64,000 bases of DNA, taken from assembly GCF_001421715.1 (NCBI RefSeq), contig NZ_LMKP01000044.1, positions 62,001 through 126,000 on the forward strand, in the 5' to 3' direction. Shown here piece after piece: positions 7,950 to 16,896 of this stretch. The DNA comes from Sphingomonas sp. Leaf22. Its GTDB lineage: Bacteria; Pseudomonadota; Alphaproteobacteria; Sphingomonadales; Sphingomonadaceae. The notes beneath the pieces were generated by a model that did not search any database, had not been told where the DNA came from, and was given only the letters and a program-made list of their open reading frames with translations. Positions within the stretch are counted from its first letter, which is position 1. Each line of letters starts with the position of its first letter. The position numbers were made by a program, and so were the translations under genes.

Positions 7950-10450
7950 ACGCCCTGCTCCTGAAGAAATTCGCGAACCATGATCCGCACTTCGGCCGGC
8001 GATGCCGCCGCAAGCGCGCGGACCGCCAGCAACCGGCAGCGATGGGTATCGAGCCGCCGGACCAGCGCCTTCAATTCGGGCACGAAGCGCGGGGACGCCG
8101 ACAATTCGGTGATGCCGAGCCCGACCAGCAGCGGGATCGCCAGCCGATCCGATGCCAGCCCGCCGCATACCCCGACCCAGCGACGATGCCGTGCGGCCCC
8201 GTCGGTCGTGTGCGCGATCAGTTGCAGCACGGCGGGGTGCAGCCCGTCGATGCCGGACGCGACCGCCGGATTGCCGCGATCCATCGCCAGTGCATATTGG
8301 GTCAGGTCATTGGTGCCGATCGACAGGAAATCGGCATGCGCAGCCAGCGTCGCGGCGGTGACCGCCGCCGCCGGGGTTTCGACCATGATGCCGACCTCGA
8401 CTCGGTCGGTGATGCCCAGTTCGGCGCGCAACCGGTCGACCACCGCGCGCACGGCGGCGATTTCGGCGACGCTCGCGACCATCGGGATCATGATCCGGCA
8501 TTGCCCGACCGGCCGCACCGACAGGATGCCGCGCAACTGGGTTTCGAGGATATCGGGCATAGCCAGCGCGACCCGGATGCCGCGCAGGCCCAGCGCCGGA
8601 TTTTCCTCCGGCGCGATCGGCAGATAGGGGGCAGGCTTGTCGCCGCCGATATCGAGCAGCCGCACGATCAGCGGCCGCCCATCGAGTTCGGCGGCGATCG
8701 CACCATATAGCGCGGCCTGTTCTGCGACATCGGGCGCGCTGTCGCGGTCGAGGAACAGGAATTCGGTGCGCAGCAGCCCCGACCCTTCCGCGCCATTGGC
8801 CATCGCCGCCTTCGCATCCTCGATCGAACCGAGATTGGCGAACGCCTCGATCCGGACGCCGTCGAGCGTCACACAGGCTTCGGTCGCGCAGGCGAGCGCG
8901 GCGTCGCGGTCGGCGGTGCGGCGATCGGCATGGGCGCGTGCCTCGGCCAGCGTCGCGGCATCGGGATCGACGTGCAGCACGCCGCCATCGGCGTCGAGGA
9001 TCAGCGTCGCGCCATCGGCGACCTTACCCAGCGGCGTACCGATCGCGACCAGCGCGGGCAGACCCATTGTCGCCGCGAGAATCGCGACGTGCGAGGTCGG
9101 CCCGCCACGCTCTACCGCGAGGCCGATGACGCTGGCCGGATCGATCGCCATCACCTGCGACGGCAACAGATCGTCGGCGAGCAGGATAGTGCCGGCGGGG
9201 AAGGTCATCGCCTCCGCCTCCGTGCCGGTCAGTTCGCCAAGCACCTGCCGTTCGAGGTCGAGCAGATCGTCGGCACGCTCGGCCAGCCGCGCGTCGCCGA
9301 GATTACGGAGCGTCGCCGCCTGCGCCCGCGTCGCCGCGCGCCACGCATGGCCGGCATCGCGCCCGTCGCCGATGGCGCCGTTCGCGGCGTCGCGCAGATC
9401 GGCATCGTCGAGGAACGCGATATGCGCGGCGCGGATCGCCGCCCCCTCGCCGGTGGTCGTGGCCAGCGTCTCGCGCACCGCCGACAGCGCCGAATCGAGC
9501 CGTGCCGCCTCGATCGCCGCGCCTTGTCCATCGACCGGCACCGCGATGTCGGCGACGCGCAGCCAGCGGCCGGTGCCGATCGTATAGCCCGGCGCGGCCA
9601 GCGTGCCCGCCAGCTGCCCCTCGGGCAATGCGACCGCTGGCGGCGGCGGTGGCGGAGTGACCACGGGACTGGTCGCCGCCTCTCTGGCGCGCTCCCCCAT
9701 GCCGCTCTCGATCAGCGTCACCAGCGCGGCGACGGCTTCGCGCGCGTCGGGGCCGCTCGCGATCACGTCGATCGTGTCGCCGAACCGCACGCCCAGCCCG
9801 AGCAGGCCGACCGCGCCGGTGGTGCGGGCTTCGGCCCCGTCCCGGCCCAGCCAGCTGGTCGCGACGAAGCCGCGCGCGACCTCGCCGATCTTCGCCGCCG
9901 GCCGCGCGTGCAGGCCGTGCGCCATCGCCACGCGCACCTGCCGGACGATCCGCTCGCCCTCCGCCGAAGACGGGGCGGCCATCGTCGCGGCGATCGGTTC
10001 GACGGTCATCAGCAACTGGCCGATCCCGACCACCCGGTCGGTCTCGCGCCGGACGATGCGAAAGGCATCGGCATTGGTGACGATGAGCGGCGTCATCAGC
10101 GACGGTGCCGCCCGCACCAGCGCGTCGAGGTCGAAATCGATCAGCGGCTGACCACGCTCGACCCGGTCGCCGACCCCCACCCGCGCGGTGAAATCGCGGC
10201 CGCCCAGCTGCACCGTGTCGATCCCGACATGCATCAACAGCTCGACCCCGCCCTCCCCGCGCAGGGTGATGGCATGGCCGCCGGCATGGAGCGTGAGGAC
10301 CTCGCCGTCGCACGGCGCGTGCAGCGTGCCGCCGGTCGGGTCGATCGCGACCCCGTCGCCCAGCATCCGCCCCGCGAACACCGCGTCGGGCACCTCGTCG
10401 AGCGCGTTTGCCCAGCCTTGCAGCGGTGCGGTCAACAGGATGGCGGTCAT
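7946..10450 (-). CDS. fused PTS EIIA(Glc-type)-HPr-enzyme I
   Basis: An 834-residue cytoplasmic fusion carrying the general PTS chain in one polypeptide. Residues 1-150 are a glucose-type EIIA with His74 in LLMHVGID. Residues about 170-255 are HPr with His181 in GLHARPAAK. A proline-rich linker follows. Residues about 280-834 are enzyme I, with His454 in GGPTSHVAI, the PEP-binding segment GLLRTEFLFLDR and the C-terminal LSIGTNDLTQYALAMDR. The ATG at 10450 is preferred because GAAGGGG lies just upstream; ATG 10471 is possible. Phosphate flow PEP to EI, HPr, EIIA and then NagE follows from the domain set. Such fusions are known from nag loci of Caulobacter and Xanthomonas relatives. Confidence 0.93.
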   Translation of the reverse strand: MTAILLTAPLQGWANALDEVPDAVFAGRMLGDGVAIDPTGGTLHAPCDGEVLTLHAGGHAITLRGEGGVELLMHVGIDTVQLGGRDFTARVGVGDRVERGQPLIDFDLDALVRAAPSLMTPLIVTNADAFRIVRRETDRVVGIGQLLMTVEPIAATMAAPSSAEGERIVRQVRVAMAHGLHARPAAKIGEVARGFVATSWLGRDGAEARTTGAVGLLGLGVRFGDTIDVIASGPDAREAVAALVTLIESGMGERAREAATSPVVTPPPPPPAVALPEGQLAGTLAAPGYTIGTGRWLRVADIAVPVDGQGAAIEAARLDSALSAVRETLATTTGEGAAIRAAHIAFLDDADLRDAANGAIGDGRDAGHAWRAATRAQAATLRNLGDARLAERADDLLDLERQVLGELTGTEAEAMTFPAGTILLADDLLPSQVMAIDPASVIGLAVERGGPTSHVAILAATMGLPALVAIGTPLGKVADGATLILDADGGVLHVDPDAATLAEARAHADRRTADRDAALACATEACVTLDGVRIEAFANLGSIEDAKAAMANGAEGSGLLRTEFLFLDRDSAPDVAEQAALYGAIAAELDGRPLIVRLLDIGGDKPAPYLPIAPEENPALGLRGIRVALAMPDILETQLRGILSVRPVGQCRIMIPMVASVAEIAAVRAVVDRLRAELGITDRVEVGIMVETPAAAVTAATLAAHADFLSIGTNDLTQYALAMDRGNPAVASGIDGLHPAVLQLIAHTTDGAARHRRWVGVCGGLASDRLAIPLLVGLGITELSASPRFVPELKALVRRLDTHRCRLLAVRALAAASPAEVRIMVREFLQEQGV

Positions 10451-10509
10451 GGTCGGCCCCTTCGTGCGCACGTCCGCCCCCCGGCGATCCGCGCGGATGC
10501 TGTTGTTCG

Positions 10510-10525
10510 TCCCGGCGAACCGGGA
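10510..10525. repeat. short hairpin between nagA and the EI fusion gene
   Basis: TCCCGG, loop CGAA, CCGGGA, lying directly after the nagA stop codon. It has no T-tract and resembles one arm of the CGTCATCCCGGC repeat family found elsewhere in the window. It could stabilise or partly terminate the upstream message. Confidence 0.5.
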
Positions 10526-11653
10526 TCAGACGATGCGGTTGCCCGCAATCCACGTGCCGCGCACGGTCAGGTCCCGGTCGAGCCAGACGAAATCGGCGCT
10601 ATGCCCGATATCGAGGCTGCCGATCCGGTGCGACAGGCGCAGGAACGCGGCCGGATTGGCCGATGCCATCGCCACCGCATCCTCGAACGCGACACCCAGT
10701 GCGTGGGTGTTGGCCACCGCCGTCGCCATGTCGAGATCGCATCCGGCCAGCGTGCCGTTGGCATCGACGCACACGCCGTTTTCGACATGGATCGGTTGCC
10801 CGTTGAGCACGAATTCCTTGGCTTTCGCACCGACCGTCGGCATCGCATCGGTCACCAGCATGAACCGGTCGATCGGCCGTGCCGCCAGCGCCACGCGGAT
10901 CGCGGCGGGATGCAGATGCGCGCCGTCGACGATCAGCCCGGCATAGACCGACTTGTCCTCCAGCACCGCCCCGACCACGCCCGGATCGCGATGCTTGAGC
11001 GGCGACATCGCGTTGTAGAGATGCGTTACGCCGCGCGCGCCCGCGTCGATCGCGGTGCGCGCCTCTTCATAGGTCGCATCGCTATGGCCGATGCTGACGA
11101 TCACCCCGGCCGCGACCAGCCGCTCGATGGCGGCGGGTTCGTTGCGTTCGGGGGCCAACGTCACCATCACCACGCCCTTGCGCGGCCGGGTGAGCAACTC
11201 GATCGCCGCATCGTCCAGTGCGCGGAAATGGTTCGCGTCGTGAATGCCCTTGCGTAGCGGGTTCAGGAACGGCCCTTCGACATGGATGCCGACCACCCCC
11301 GGCACGCCTTGCTCGATCGCGGCATCGACCGCGTCGAGGCCCGCGGCAACCACGTCCAGCCGGTCGCTGATGAGCGTCGGCAGGAAGGCGGTGGTGCCAT
11401 AGGTCGCATGCGCCGCGCCGATCGCGGCGATGCCCGCGACGGTCGGGTGGTCGTTGAACAATACCCCGCCGCCGCCATTGACCTGCGTATCGACGAAACC
11501 CGGGACCAGCCAGCCGCCGTCGAGGTCGATCACCTGCGCATCGTCACCGGCGTGGAAATCGGTGATGACGCCGCCCTCGACACGGAACGCGCAGCTTTCC
11601 TGCTGGCACTGGTCGGCGAGCACGCGCCCGCCGCGGAAGACGAAGCTGCTCAT
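10526..11653 (-). CDS. nagA: N-acetylglucosamine-6-phosphate deacetylase
   Basis: A 375-residue amidohydrolase that converts GlcNAc-6-P to GlcN-6-P plus acetate. Family landmarks are visible in order: PGFVDTQVNG (about 51-60), the metal ligand Glu126 in HVEGPFLNP, His190 in GHSDATYEEA, His211 in VTHLYNAM and catalytic Asp269 in LVTDAM. Length is normal for the family. The start ATG 11653 overlaps the upstream stop by ATGA, showing translational coupling with the SIS-domain deaminase. Its place between deaminase and PTS genes confirms the GlcNAc pathway. Confidence 0.95.
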   Translation of the reverse strand: MSSFVFRGGRVLADQCQQESCAFRVEGGVITDFHAGDDAQVIDLDGGWLVPGFVDTQVNGGGGVLFNDHPTVAGIAAIGAAHATYGTTAFLPTLISDRLDVVAAGLDAVDAAIEQGVPGVVGIHVEGPFLNPLRKGIHDANHFRALDDAAIELLTRPRKGVVMVTLAPERNEPAAIERLVAAGVIVSIGHSDATYEEARTAIDAGARGVTHLYNAMSPLKHRDPGVVGAVLEDKSVYAGLIVDGAHLHPAAIRVALAARPIDRFMLVTDAMPTVGAKAKEFVLNGQPIHVENGVCVDANGTLAGCDLDMATAVANTHALGVAFEDAVAMASANPAAFLRLSHRIGSLDIGHSADFVWLDRDLTVRGTWIAGNRIV

Positions 11654-12708
11654 CGCGTTTCAGTGACCTTGCGCAGATGCGGCGGCTGATCGGGGTTCAG
11701 GCCCCGGCGCAGCGACACCGTGTTGACCATGCGGTAGAAGCTCTGGATCATCAGGATCGGTTCGATCGCGGGATGGCTGCGGATCGTCGGCGGGTGGCTG
11801 TCGCCATCGGACGCATCGGCCAGATGCACCGCCGCGCCGCGCGACGCGAATTCCGCCGCCGCCGCGCGAACGTCGTCGCCGGCATCGTCCGACGTCGCGA
11901 AACCGAGCAGCGGGAAGCCGTCGTTGATGATCGCCATCGGCCCGTGGCGGACTTCGGCGCTGCTGAACGCCTCGGCATGGAGCGCCGAGGTTTCCTTCAT
12001 CTTCAATGCCGCTTCCTGCGCCACGCCGAAGCTGTAACCGCGCCCAATCACGAACAGGTTGCGCGCCTGTACCAGCGTGTCGGCAACCGCCGTCCAGTCG
12101 AGCCCGAACGCCGCCTCCAGCTGTTCGGGCAGCGCGTCCAGCGCCGCCAGCAGCGCCACATCCTCGCTCCAGTGCGCGGCGATCGCGGCGAGGCCGGTCA
12201 GCGACGCGATGAACGACTTGGTCGCCGCGACCGACGTTTCCGGCCCGGCCGACAGCGGCAGCACGGTGTCGGCCAGCGCGGCGAGCGGCGAATCCTCGAC
12301 ATTGACCAGCGCGACGACTCGCGCCCCCGCCGCCTTGTAGCTTTCGACCGTGCGCAGCAGGTCGGGGCTGCGGCCCGATTGCGACACCGCAATCACCAGC
12401 GCGTTCATCCGCTCCATCCGCGTCGCATAGACCGACGCGACCGACGGCGCGGCGCTGGCAACGGGCACGCCGCACAGCGTCTCGACCAGATATTTGCCAT
12501 AGGTCGCGGCATGATCCGACGACCCGCGCGCGCAGGTGACGACCAGCGCCGGCGGATCGGCGCGCAGCGATGCGCCGAGATCGGCCAGCGCCTGCGCATT
12601 GCGCGACAGGAAACGGGCGGCGGACGCACCGCCCTCCCCCGCTTCGCGGTGCATGGCGGTATGCTCGGCAACGACCGGCTTCGGCCCGGTTTCGACGGTG
12701 GACGTCAT
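11650..12708 (-). CDS. SIS-domain glucosamine-6-phosphate deaminase (NagB-II type)
   Basis: A 352-residue protein with two SIS sugar-isomerase domains, related to the C-terminal half of GlmS. The first domain shows CARGSSDHAATYGKYL and SQSGRSPDLL; the second shows GRGYSFGVAQEAALKMKE and AEVRHGPMAI. No glutaminase domain is present, so it cannot make GlcN-6-P from glutamine. In Shewanella, Xanthomonas and Caulobacter nag operons proteins of this kind replace classical NagB, deaminating GlcN-6-P to fructose-6-P. The start has a strong GAGGGGG upstream. It is cotranscribed with gntR (31 bp gap) and nagA (4-nt overlap). Confidence 0.9.
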   Translation of the reverse strand: MTSTVETGPKPVVAEHTAMHREAGEGGASAARFLSRNAQALADLGASLRADPPALVVTCARGSSDHAATYGKYLVETLCGVPVASAAPSVASVYATRMERMNALVIAVSQSGRSPDLLRTVESYKAAGARVVALVNVEDSPLAALADTVLPLSAGPETSVAATKSFIASLTGLAAIAAHWSEDVALLAALDALPEQLEAAFGLDWTAVADTLVQARNLFVIGRGYSFGVAQEAALKMKETSALHAEAFSSAEVRHGPMAIINDGFPLLGFATSDDAGDDVRAAAAEFASRGAAVHLADASDGDSHPPTIRSHPAIEPILMIQSFYRMVNTVSLRRGLNPDQPPHLRKVTETR

Positions 12709-12739
12709 GAACCCCCTCTTGGTGCCGGCCCGCGCCGGA

Positions 12740-13477
12740 TCAGCTTGCGTTCAGTTCGGCGACCACGTCGTACGCGTCGCCACGATAATAGGACTGGGTA
12801 AACTCGACCGTGTCGCCATCGGCGAGGAACCCGCGCCGTTCGATGAACAGCCCGGCATGACCGGTCTCGACCCCCAGCCGCCGCGCCTGTTCGGCGGGAA
12901 ACGCCATCGCGCGCAACCGCTGCAACGCACGCACCGGCCGCGATCCCGCCGCCTCCAGCGCCGCATAGAGCGAGTCGCCGACCGCATCGACGCCCGGCAG
13001 GCAGTTGCCCGCGATCGTCGCATATTCGACCGCCATCGGCACGTCGTCGGCATAGCGCATCCGCTGAAACCGATAGACCGGCGCGCCCGGCGACAGCCCC
13101 AGCGACATCGATTCCTCGGGCGTGACCAGCCCGGTCGATTTCGACACCCACGCACTGCTCGGCACCCGGCCACGCGCGACCATATCCTCCGAAAAGGACG
13201 ACAGCTTCGAAAAGCTCTTGTCGACCCGCGCCGCGACGAAGGTCCCCGCCCCGCGCCGCCGGACGACCAAACCTTCCTTGGCCAGCCCCTCGATGGCCTT
13301 CCGCACGGTGATGCGCGACACGTCATATTCGACGGCCAGGTCGCGTTCGGGCGGGATCGCATCGTCCTGTTGCAGGATCTTCCGCTCGATCGCGGTGCGG
13401 ACCAGCTGCTGCAACTGGACATAGAGCGGCGCGTGCGCGTCGTCGCGCAACCGGCCGACCCGATCTGAAAATTCCAT
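12740..13477 (-). CDS. GntR/HutC-family repressor of the nag genes
   Basis: A 245-residue regulator. The N-terminal winged helix-turn-helix (about residues 12-80) contains the GntR signature, with PPERDLAVEYDVSRITVRKAIEGL and a GAGTFVA wing; a UTRA ligand-binding domain fills the rest. The start ATG 13477 is chosen because AAGGGCG lies upstream and the length then equals that of typical HutC-subfamily members; in-frame ATGs at 13492, 13498 and 13618 are less likely. Being first in the nag operon and divergent from a receptor gene, it is presumably the GlcNAc-6-P- or GlcN-6-P-responsive repressor of both. Ligand and operator are inferred. Confidence 0.88.
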   Translation of the reverse strand: MEFSDRVGRLRDDAHAPLYVQLQQLVRTAIERKILQQDDAIPPERDLAVEYDVSRITVRKAIEGLAKEGLVVRRRGAGTFVAARVDKSFSKLSSFSEDMVARGRVPSSAWVSKSTGLVTPEESMSLGLSPGAPVYRFQRMRYADDVPMAVEYATIAGNCLPGVDAVGDSLYAALEAAGSRPVRALQRLRAMAFPAEQARRLGVETGHAGLFIERRGFLADGDTVEFTQSYYRGDAYDVVAELNAS

Positions 13478-13556
13478 ACCCACGCCCTTCATACCCATCG
13501 GGCGATCAACGTAAAGGGCGGTCTGGACGTTCACAATCACCGTAATAGGTATGTTT

Positions 13557-13570
13557 TTGGTACTACACAA
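13557..13570 (+). promoter_or_regulatory. candidate GntR operator near the gntR promoter
   Basis: TTGGTACTACACAA lies about 80 bp upstream of the gntR start and shares the nonamer TTGGTACTA with the palindrome at 13862-13880. Its position would allow autorepression. Assignment rests only on word sharing and context. Confidence 0.4.
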
Positions 13571-13826
13571 GTGCGCGAGCGGAACGAAAACCGGGGACAT
13601 CAGCCGGTCGTCCGGCATCGTCGTACTATGATTGGCACTACCTCGAACCGCCGCCTGATCGCTACCTACTACTGTATACGGTTAACCAGCCCTTCCGTAT
13701 TTTTGTAAGTATATTGCGCGTGATCGGCGGATAACGGTGTGAATCGGCCAAATTCACTAGGTACAGCATCATATTTTCTCACCGGTGCAACTCTTTTTCA
13801 TTTTTATGTAGATTTTATTATCGTAA

Positions 13827-13849
13827 TTGGTCACATTGCGACCGACCAA
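13827..13849. promoter_or_regulatory. inverted repeat TTGGTC / GACCAA
   Basis: TTGGTC (13827-13832) and GACCAA (13844-13849) form a perfect 6-bp inverted repeat with an 11-bp gap, 113 bp upstream of the receptor start. TGGT half-sites are typical of GntR/HutC-type nag regulators in other bacteria. It may be a second operator or part of one. Confidence 0.35.
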
Positions 13850-13861
13850 AACGAGCTTGCA

Positions 13862-13880
13862 TGGTACCAATATAGTACCA
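13862..13880. promoter_or_regulatory. candidate GntR operator upstream of the receptor
   Basis: TGGTAC (13862-13867), CAATATA, GTACCA (13875-13880): a perfect 6-7-6 inverted repeat 82 bp upstream of the receptor start codon, and the best palindrome in the divergent region. Its minus strand contains the nonamer also seen at 13557. It is the leading candidate binding site for the adjacent GntR protein. Confidence 0.5.
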
Positions 13881-13961
13881 AAGCGTGGCGCATGGCGTCG
13901 TTGCCCGTCGCGGCCAATCGGGGAGGGCGCAATTCGCGCCTGGATAGAAGGGGTAGGGACC

Positions 13962-16757
13962 ATGGCTTTTTCGCGTTTCGCATATCTAGCCTCCACCGCG
14001 CTGGTCGCCGTGGCGACGCCGGCACTGGCACAGGAAGCGCCGACCACGACGCCGCCTTCGTCGGCTGACGACGACACGATCACCGTCACCGGCATTCGCA
14101 AGTCGATCGCCGACTCGATCGCGACCAAGCGCCGCGCAGATTCGATCGTCGACGTCATCTCGGCTGAAGACGTGGGCAAGCTGCCCGACAGCAACATCGC
14201 CGACTCGCTCGCCCGCCTGCCCGGCGTCACCGTCGACCGCCAGTTCGGCGAAGGCGAGCAGCTTTCGATCGCCGGTACCGAGCCCGCGCTGAACCGCGTG
14301 ACCATCGACGGCCATTCGGTCGCCTCGGCCGACTGGGGCGGCAACCCGTCCGACCGTTCGAGCCGTTCGTTCAACTATTCGCTGCTGTCGCCGACGATCA
14401 TCAGCCAGGCGGTCCTGTACAAGACCCCCGAAGCCCGGCTTCAGGAAGGCGCGATCGGCGGCACCGTCGATATCGTCACCCGCAAGCCGCTCGAGCTGAA
14501 GTCGAACACGATCGCGGCCACCGCCGGCGGCGAATATAACGACCGGGCCAAGCGCGGCAGCTTCCGCGGTTCGGCGCTGTACAGCTGGAAGAACCAGGAC
14601 GAGACGATCGGCTTCCTCGGCTCGGTCAGCTACGACAAGGAACAGCTGAGCCGTGCCGGCGTCGCCAGCTACTGGTATCGCACCGGTGCCGCGCTGCTGG
14701 AGAGCTTCAGCACCACCAATGCCGACGGATCGCGCAATCCGATCCAATATGGCGCTGACGGTCGCGCGGTCATGGGTGCCACGATCAACGGATCGCGCCC
14801 GAACGCCGCCACCATCGCGGCGTTCAGCGCCTCGCGCTATGCCTCGTTCCTCGCCCGCGAATTCTTCAAGCAGGAACGCGAGCGCGTCAGCTTCAGCGGC
14901 GCGGTTTCGGCCAAGCCGACCGACAACCTGACCGTCACCGGCACCGCGCTGATCATCCGCGGCAATTACGACAACGTGTCGAATTCCGAATATACATATG
15001 GCTTCGAAGGATCGCGGATGACCGCGGCAACCTTCGTTCCGGGACAGAACGGCCAGCCGGGCATCGTCGATTCGGCGACCTTCACCGGCATCACCTCGGG
15101 CACCGGATCGACCGGTCAGCTCGACACCTATTATCGCCGTACCCGCTTGAAGAACGACTCGGTATCGCTGCTGGTCGACTGGACGCCGGGCGACTGGGTC
15201 ATCAACGGCAACCTCGGCGCCACCCGCGCGACCGGCGGCAAGGACCCCGAATATCTGCTCGACTTCCGTACGCAGCAGGGCTTCACTGCCGGCGCGAACG
15301 GCCGCAACACGCAGGTCAACTGGAACTCGCCGGCCAGCGACGCGACCAAGTGGCTGAGCAACTTCACCGCCAATGGCGGCGAGAACATCACCGCCACCGA
15401 TGGCCGCAAGTTCTTCGGTCGCCAGATCGGCGGCATCCCGCTCCAGTCGGGCTTCACCACCGACAACGAGGTCTTCGGTGAAGTGAACGTGAAGCGCGAC
15501 GTCAACTTCGGTCCGCTCAAGACCATCTTGTTCGGTGGTCGCTATGCTTCGCACCTGAACGGCAACACGACCTACAGCAACGCGATCTTCACCAACCAGA
15601 ACTATACGCTGGCCGATCTCGATTTCTACGTTCAGGACAGCAACCTGTACAACGGCCTCGGCACGTCCGGGAACGGCACGCCCTATGCCACGCTCGACAA
15701 GGACGGCATTCTCGGCGCGCTGACCAAGTACGGCAACTTCACCGACGATCGCGGCCTGTCGAAGGGCGATTACTGGCGCGTTCGTGAAAAGATCGCGGCG
15801 GGCTACATCCAGGCGAATTTCGAGCTGGGCAAGGTTCGCGGCAACGTGGGCGGCCGTCTGGTCAACACGTCGGACCGTTCGACCTTCTATGAAACGAAGC
15901 AGGACAATTCGGTCCTCCTGACCACGGTCAATTCGGACGAGACGCGCTTCCTGCCGGCCGCCAACGTGATCTTTCAGGCGGGTGAGGACGTCGTGCTGCG
16001 CGCCTCGGCAGCCAAGGTCATTGCCCGTCCGCGCTACGGCGATCTTGCCGGATCGACCAACGTGCGCGTGCTGACCGCCAATCCGGCCAATCCGAGCACC
16101 GACATCGGCGAAGGCAGCGGCGGCAATGCCGACCTCAAGCCCTATGCCGCGACCAATTACGGCCTGTCGGCGGAATGGTATTTCGCACCGGCCAGCTTCC
16201 TTGCGGCGGAATTCTTCTACCGCGACATCTCGAACTATGTCGGCAATTCGGTGCTGGACGAAACGCTGGTCAACGATGCGACCGGCCGTACCGGCGTGTA
16301 TTCGATCAACCGTCCGCGCAATGGCGGCAAGGCGTCGGTGACCGGCATCTCGCTGTCGGGCAACACCAACCTGATCTGGGGCTTCGGCGTGCAGGGCAGC
16401 TACACCTTTGCCGATGCGGAAACCCCGTTCGCCAACGGCCTGCCCTTCCTGTCGCGGCACACCTTCACGATCGTTCCCTATTACGAGGAAGGTCCGTTCC
16501 AGGCCCGGGTCAGCTACAACCGGCGTTCGAAGTATTTCTATCGCTTCGGTCGTCAGGCCAGCTCGGACTATACCGACTCCTACCGTCAGCTCGACGCGCA
16601 GATCAGCTACGCGATTTCGGAAGGCATCGGCATCACGGCGGCGGCGTCGAACCTGCTCGACGAAACCTATTATCAGTACAGCAGCACGCCGGACGCACCG
16701 ACGTCGATCTACAAGAACGGTCGCGTGTTCTCGCTCAGCGCCACCTTCCGCATGTAA
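13962..16757 (+). CDS. TonB-dependent receptor, probable GlcNAc/chitooligosaccharide or glycan receptor
   Basis: A 931-residue outer-membrane receptor. ATG 13962 (MAFSRFAYLAS) gives a signal peptide ending ALAQ and follows GAAGGGG; an upstream ATG at 13827 would not. The plug shows DTITVTGIRKSIADSIATKR, DVGKLPDSNIADSLARLPGV and GGTVDIVTRKP, features of the Xanthomonas/Caulobacter carbohydrate-type receptor subfamily. The barrel ends FSLSATFRM. Divergence from the nag repressor, candidate operators in between and glycosidases downstream point to uptake of GlcNAc-containing glycans. Substrate is an inference. Confidence 0.92.
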   Translation: MAFSRFAYLASTALVAVATPALAQEAPTTTPPSSADDDTITVTGIRKSIADSIATKRRADSIVDVISAEDVGKLPDSNIADSLARLPGVTVDRQFGEGEQLSIAGTEPALNRVTIDGHSVASADWGGNPSDRSSRSFNYSLLSPTIISQAVLYKTPEARLQEGAIGGTVDIVTRKPLELKSNTIAATAGGEYNDRAKRGSFRGSALYSWKNQDETIGFLGSVSYDKEQLSRAGVASYWYRTGAALLESFSTTNADGSRNPIQYGADGRAVMGATINGSRPNAATIAAFSASRYASFLAREFFKQERERVSFSGAVSAKPTDNLTVTGTALIIRGNYDNVSNSEYTYGFEGSRMTAATFVPGQNGQPGIVDSATFTGITSGTGSTGQLDTYYRRTRLKNDSVSLLVDWTPGDWVINGNLGATRATGGKDPEYLLDFRTQQGFTAGANGRNTQVNWNSPASDATKWLSNFTANGGENITATDGRKFFGRQIGGIPLQSGFTTDNEVFGEVNVKRDVNFGPLKTILFGGRYASHLNGNTTYSNAIFTNQNYTLADLDFYVQDSNLYNGLGTSGNGTPYATLDKDGILGALTKYGNFTDDRGLSKGDYWRVREKIAAGYIQANFELGKVRGNVGGRLVNTSDRSTFYETKQDNSVLLTTVNSDETRFLPAANVIFQAGEDVVLRASAAKVIARPRYGDLAGSTNVRVLTANPANPSTDIGEGSGGNADLKPYAATNYGLSAEWYFAPASFLAAEFFYRDISNYVGNSVLDETLVNDATGRTGVYSINRPRNGGKASVTGISLSGNTNLIWGFGVQGSYTFADAETPFANGLPFLSRHTFTIVPYYEEGPFQARVSYNRRSKYFYRFGRQASSDYTDSYRQLDAQISYAISEGIGITAAASNLLDETYYQYSSTPDAPTSIYKNGRVFSLSATFRM

Positions 16758-16806
16758 GGGGGCCGGCGATACGGGGGGTGCGGCCCGTGCCCCCCGATTC
16801 GTCGAA

Positions 16807-16833
16807 GGCCCCGGCTTTGCCGGGGCCTTTTTT
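16807..16833 (+). terminator. rho-independent terminator after the receptor gene
   Basis: GGCCCCGG (16807-16814) and CCGGGGCC (16820-16827) form an 8-bp stem with loop CTTTG, followed by TTTTTT (16828-16833). It sits between receptor and GH20 genes, so glycosidase expression depends on read-through or on a promoter in 16834-16896. Confidence 0.9.
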
Positions 16834-16896
16834 CGTTCGGGCCGCTAGAGTTCCTGGCACAGCGAATCGGCGTGCCAGCCACAGGGGAGTATCAGC

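Larger units (their letters stand above)
13478..13961. promoter_or_regulatory. divergent nag/receptor control region
   Basis: This 484-bp gap separates the divergent gntR operon and a TonB-dependent receptor. It is markedly more AT-rich than its surroundings, especially 13640-13880. It contains the nonamer TTGGTACTA at 13557-13565 and again on the minus strand at 13873-13881, a one-mismatch copy TTGGCACTA at 13632-13640, and inverted repeats at 13827-13849 and 13862-13880. No additional credible gene was found; the ORF beginning at 13739 is not coding-like. Confidence 0.6.

Noticed and set aside
8930-11257. Plus-strand 775-codon frame opposite the EI fusion and nagA.
   Set aside because: Arg/His-rich shadow of the real minus-strand genes produced by high GC at third codon positions.
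13739-14068. Small plus-strand ORF (109 codons) upstream of the receptor.
   Set aside because: It overlaps the candidate operators and the receptor start in another frame, with no SD and no similarity.
13986-16460. Minus-strand 824-codon frame opposite the TonB-dependent receptor.
   Set aside because: Antisense shadow; the plus strand encodes an intact receptor with signal peptide, plug and barrel.
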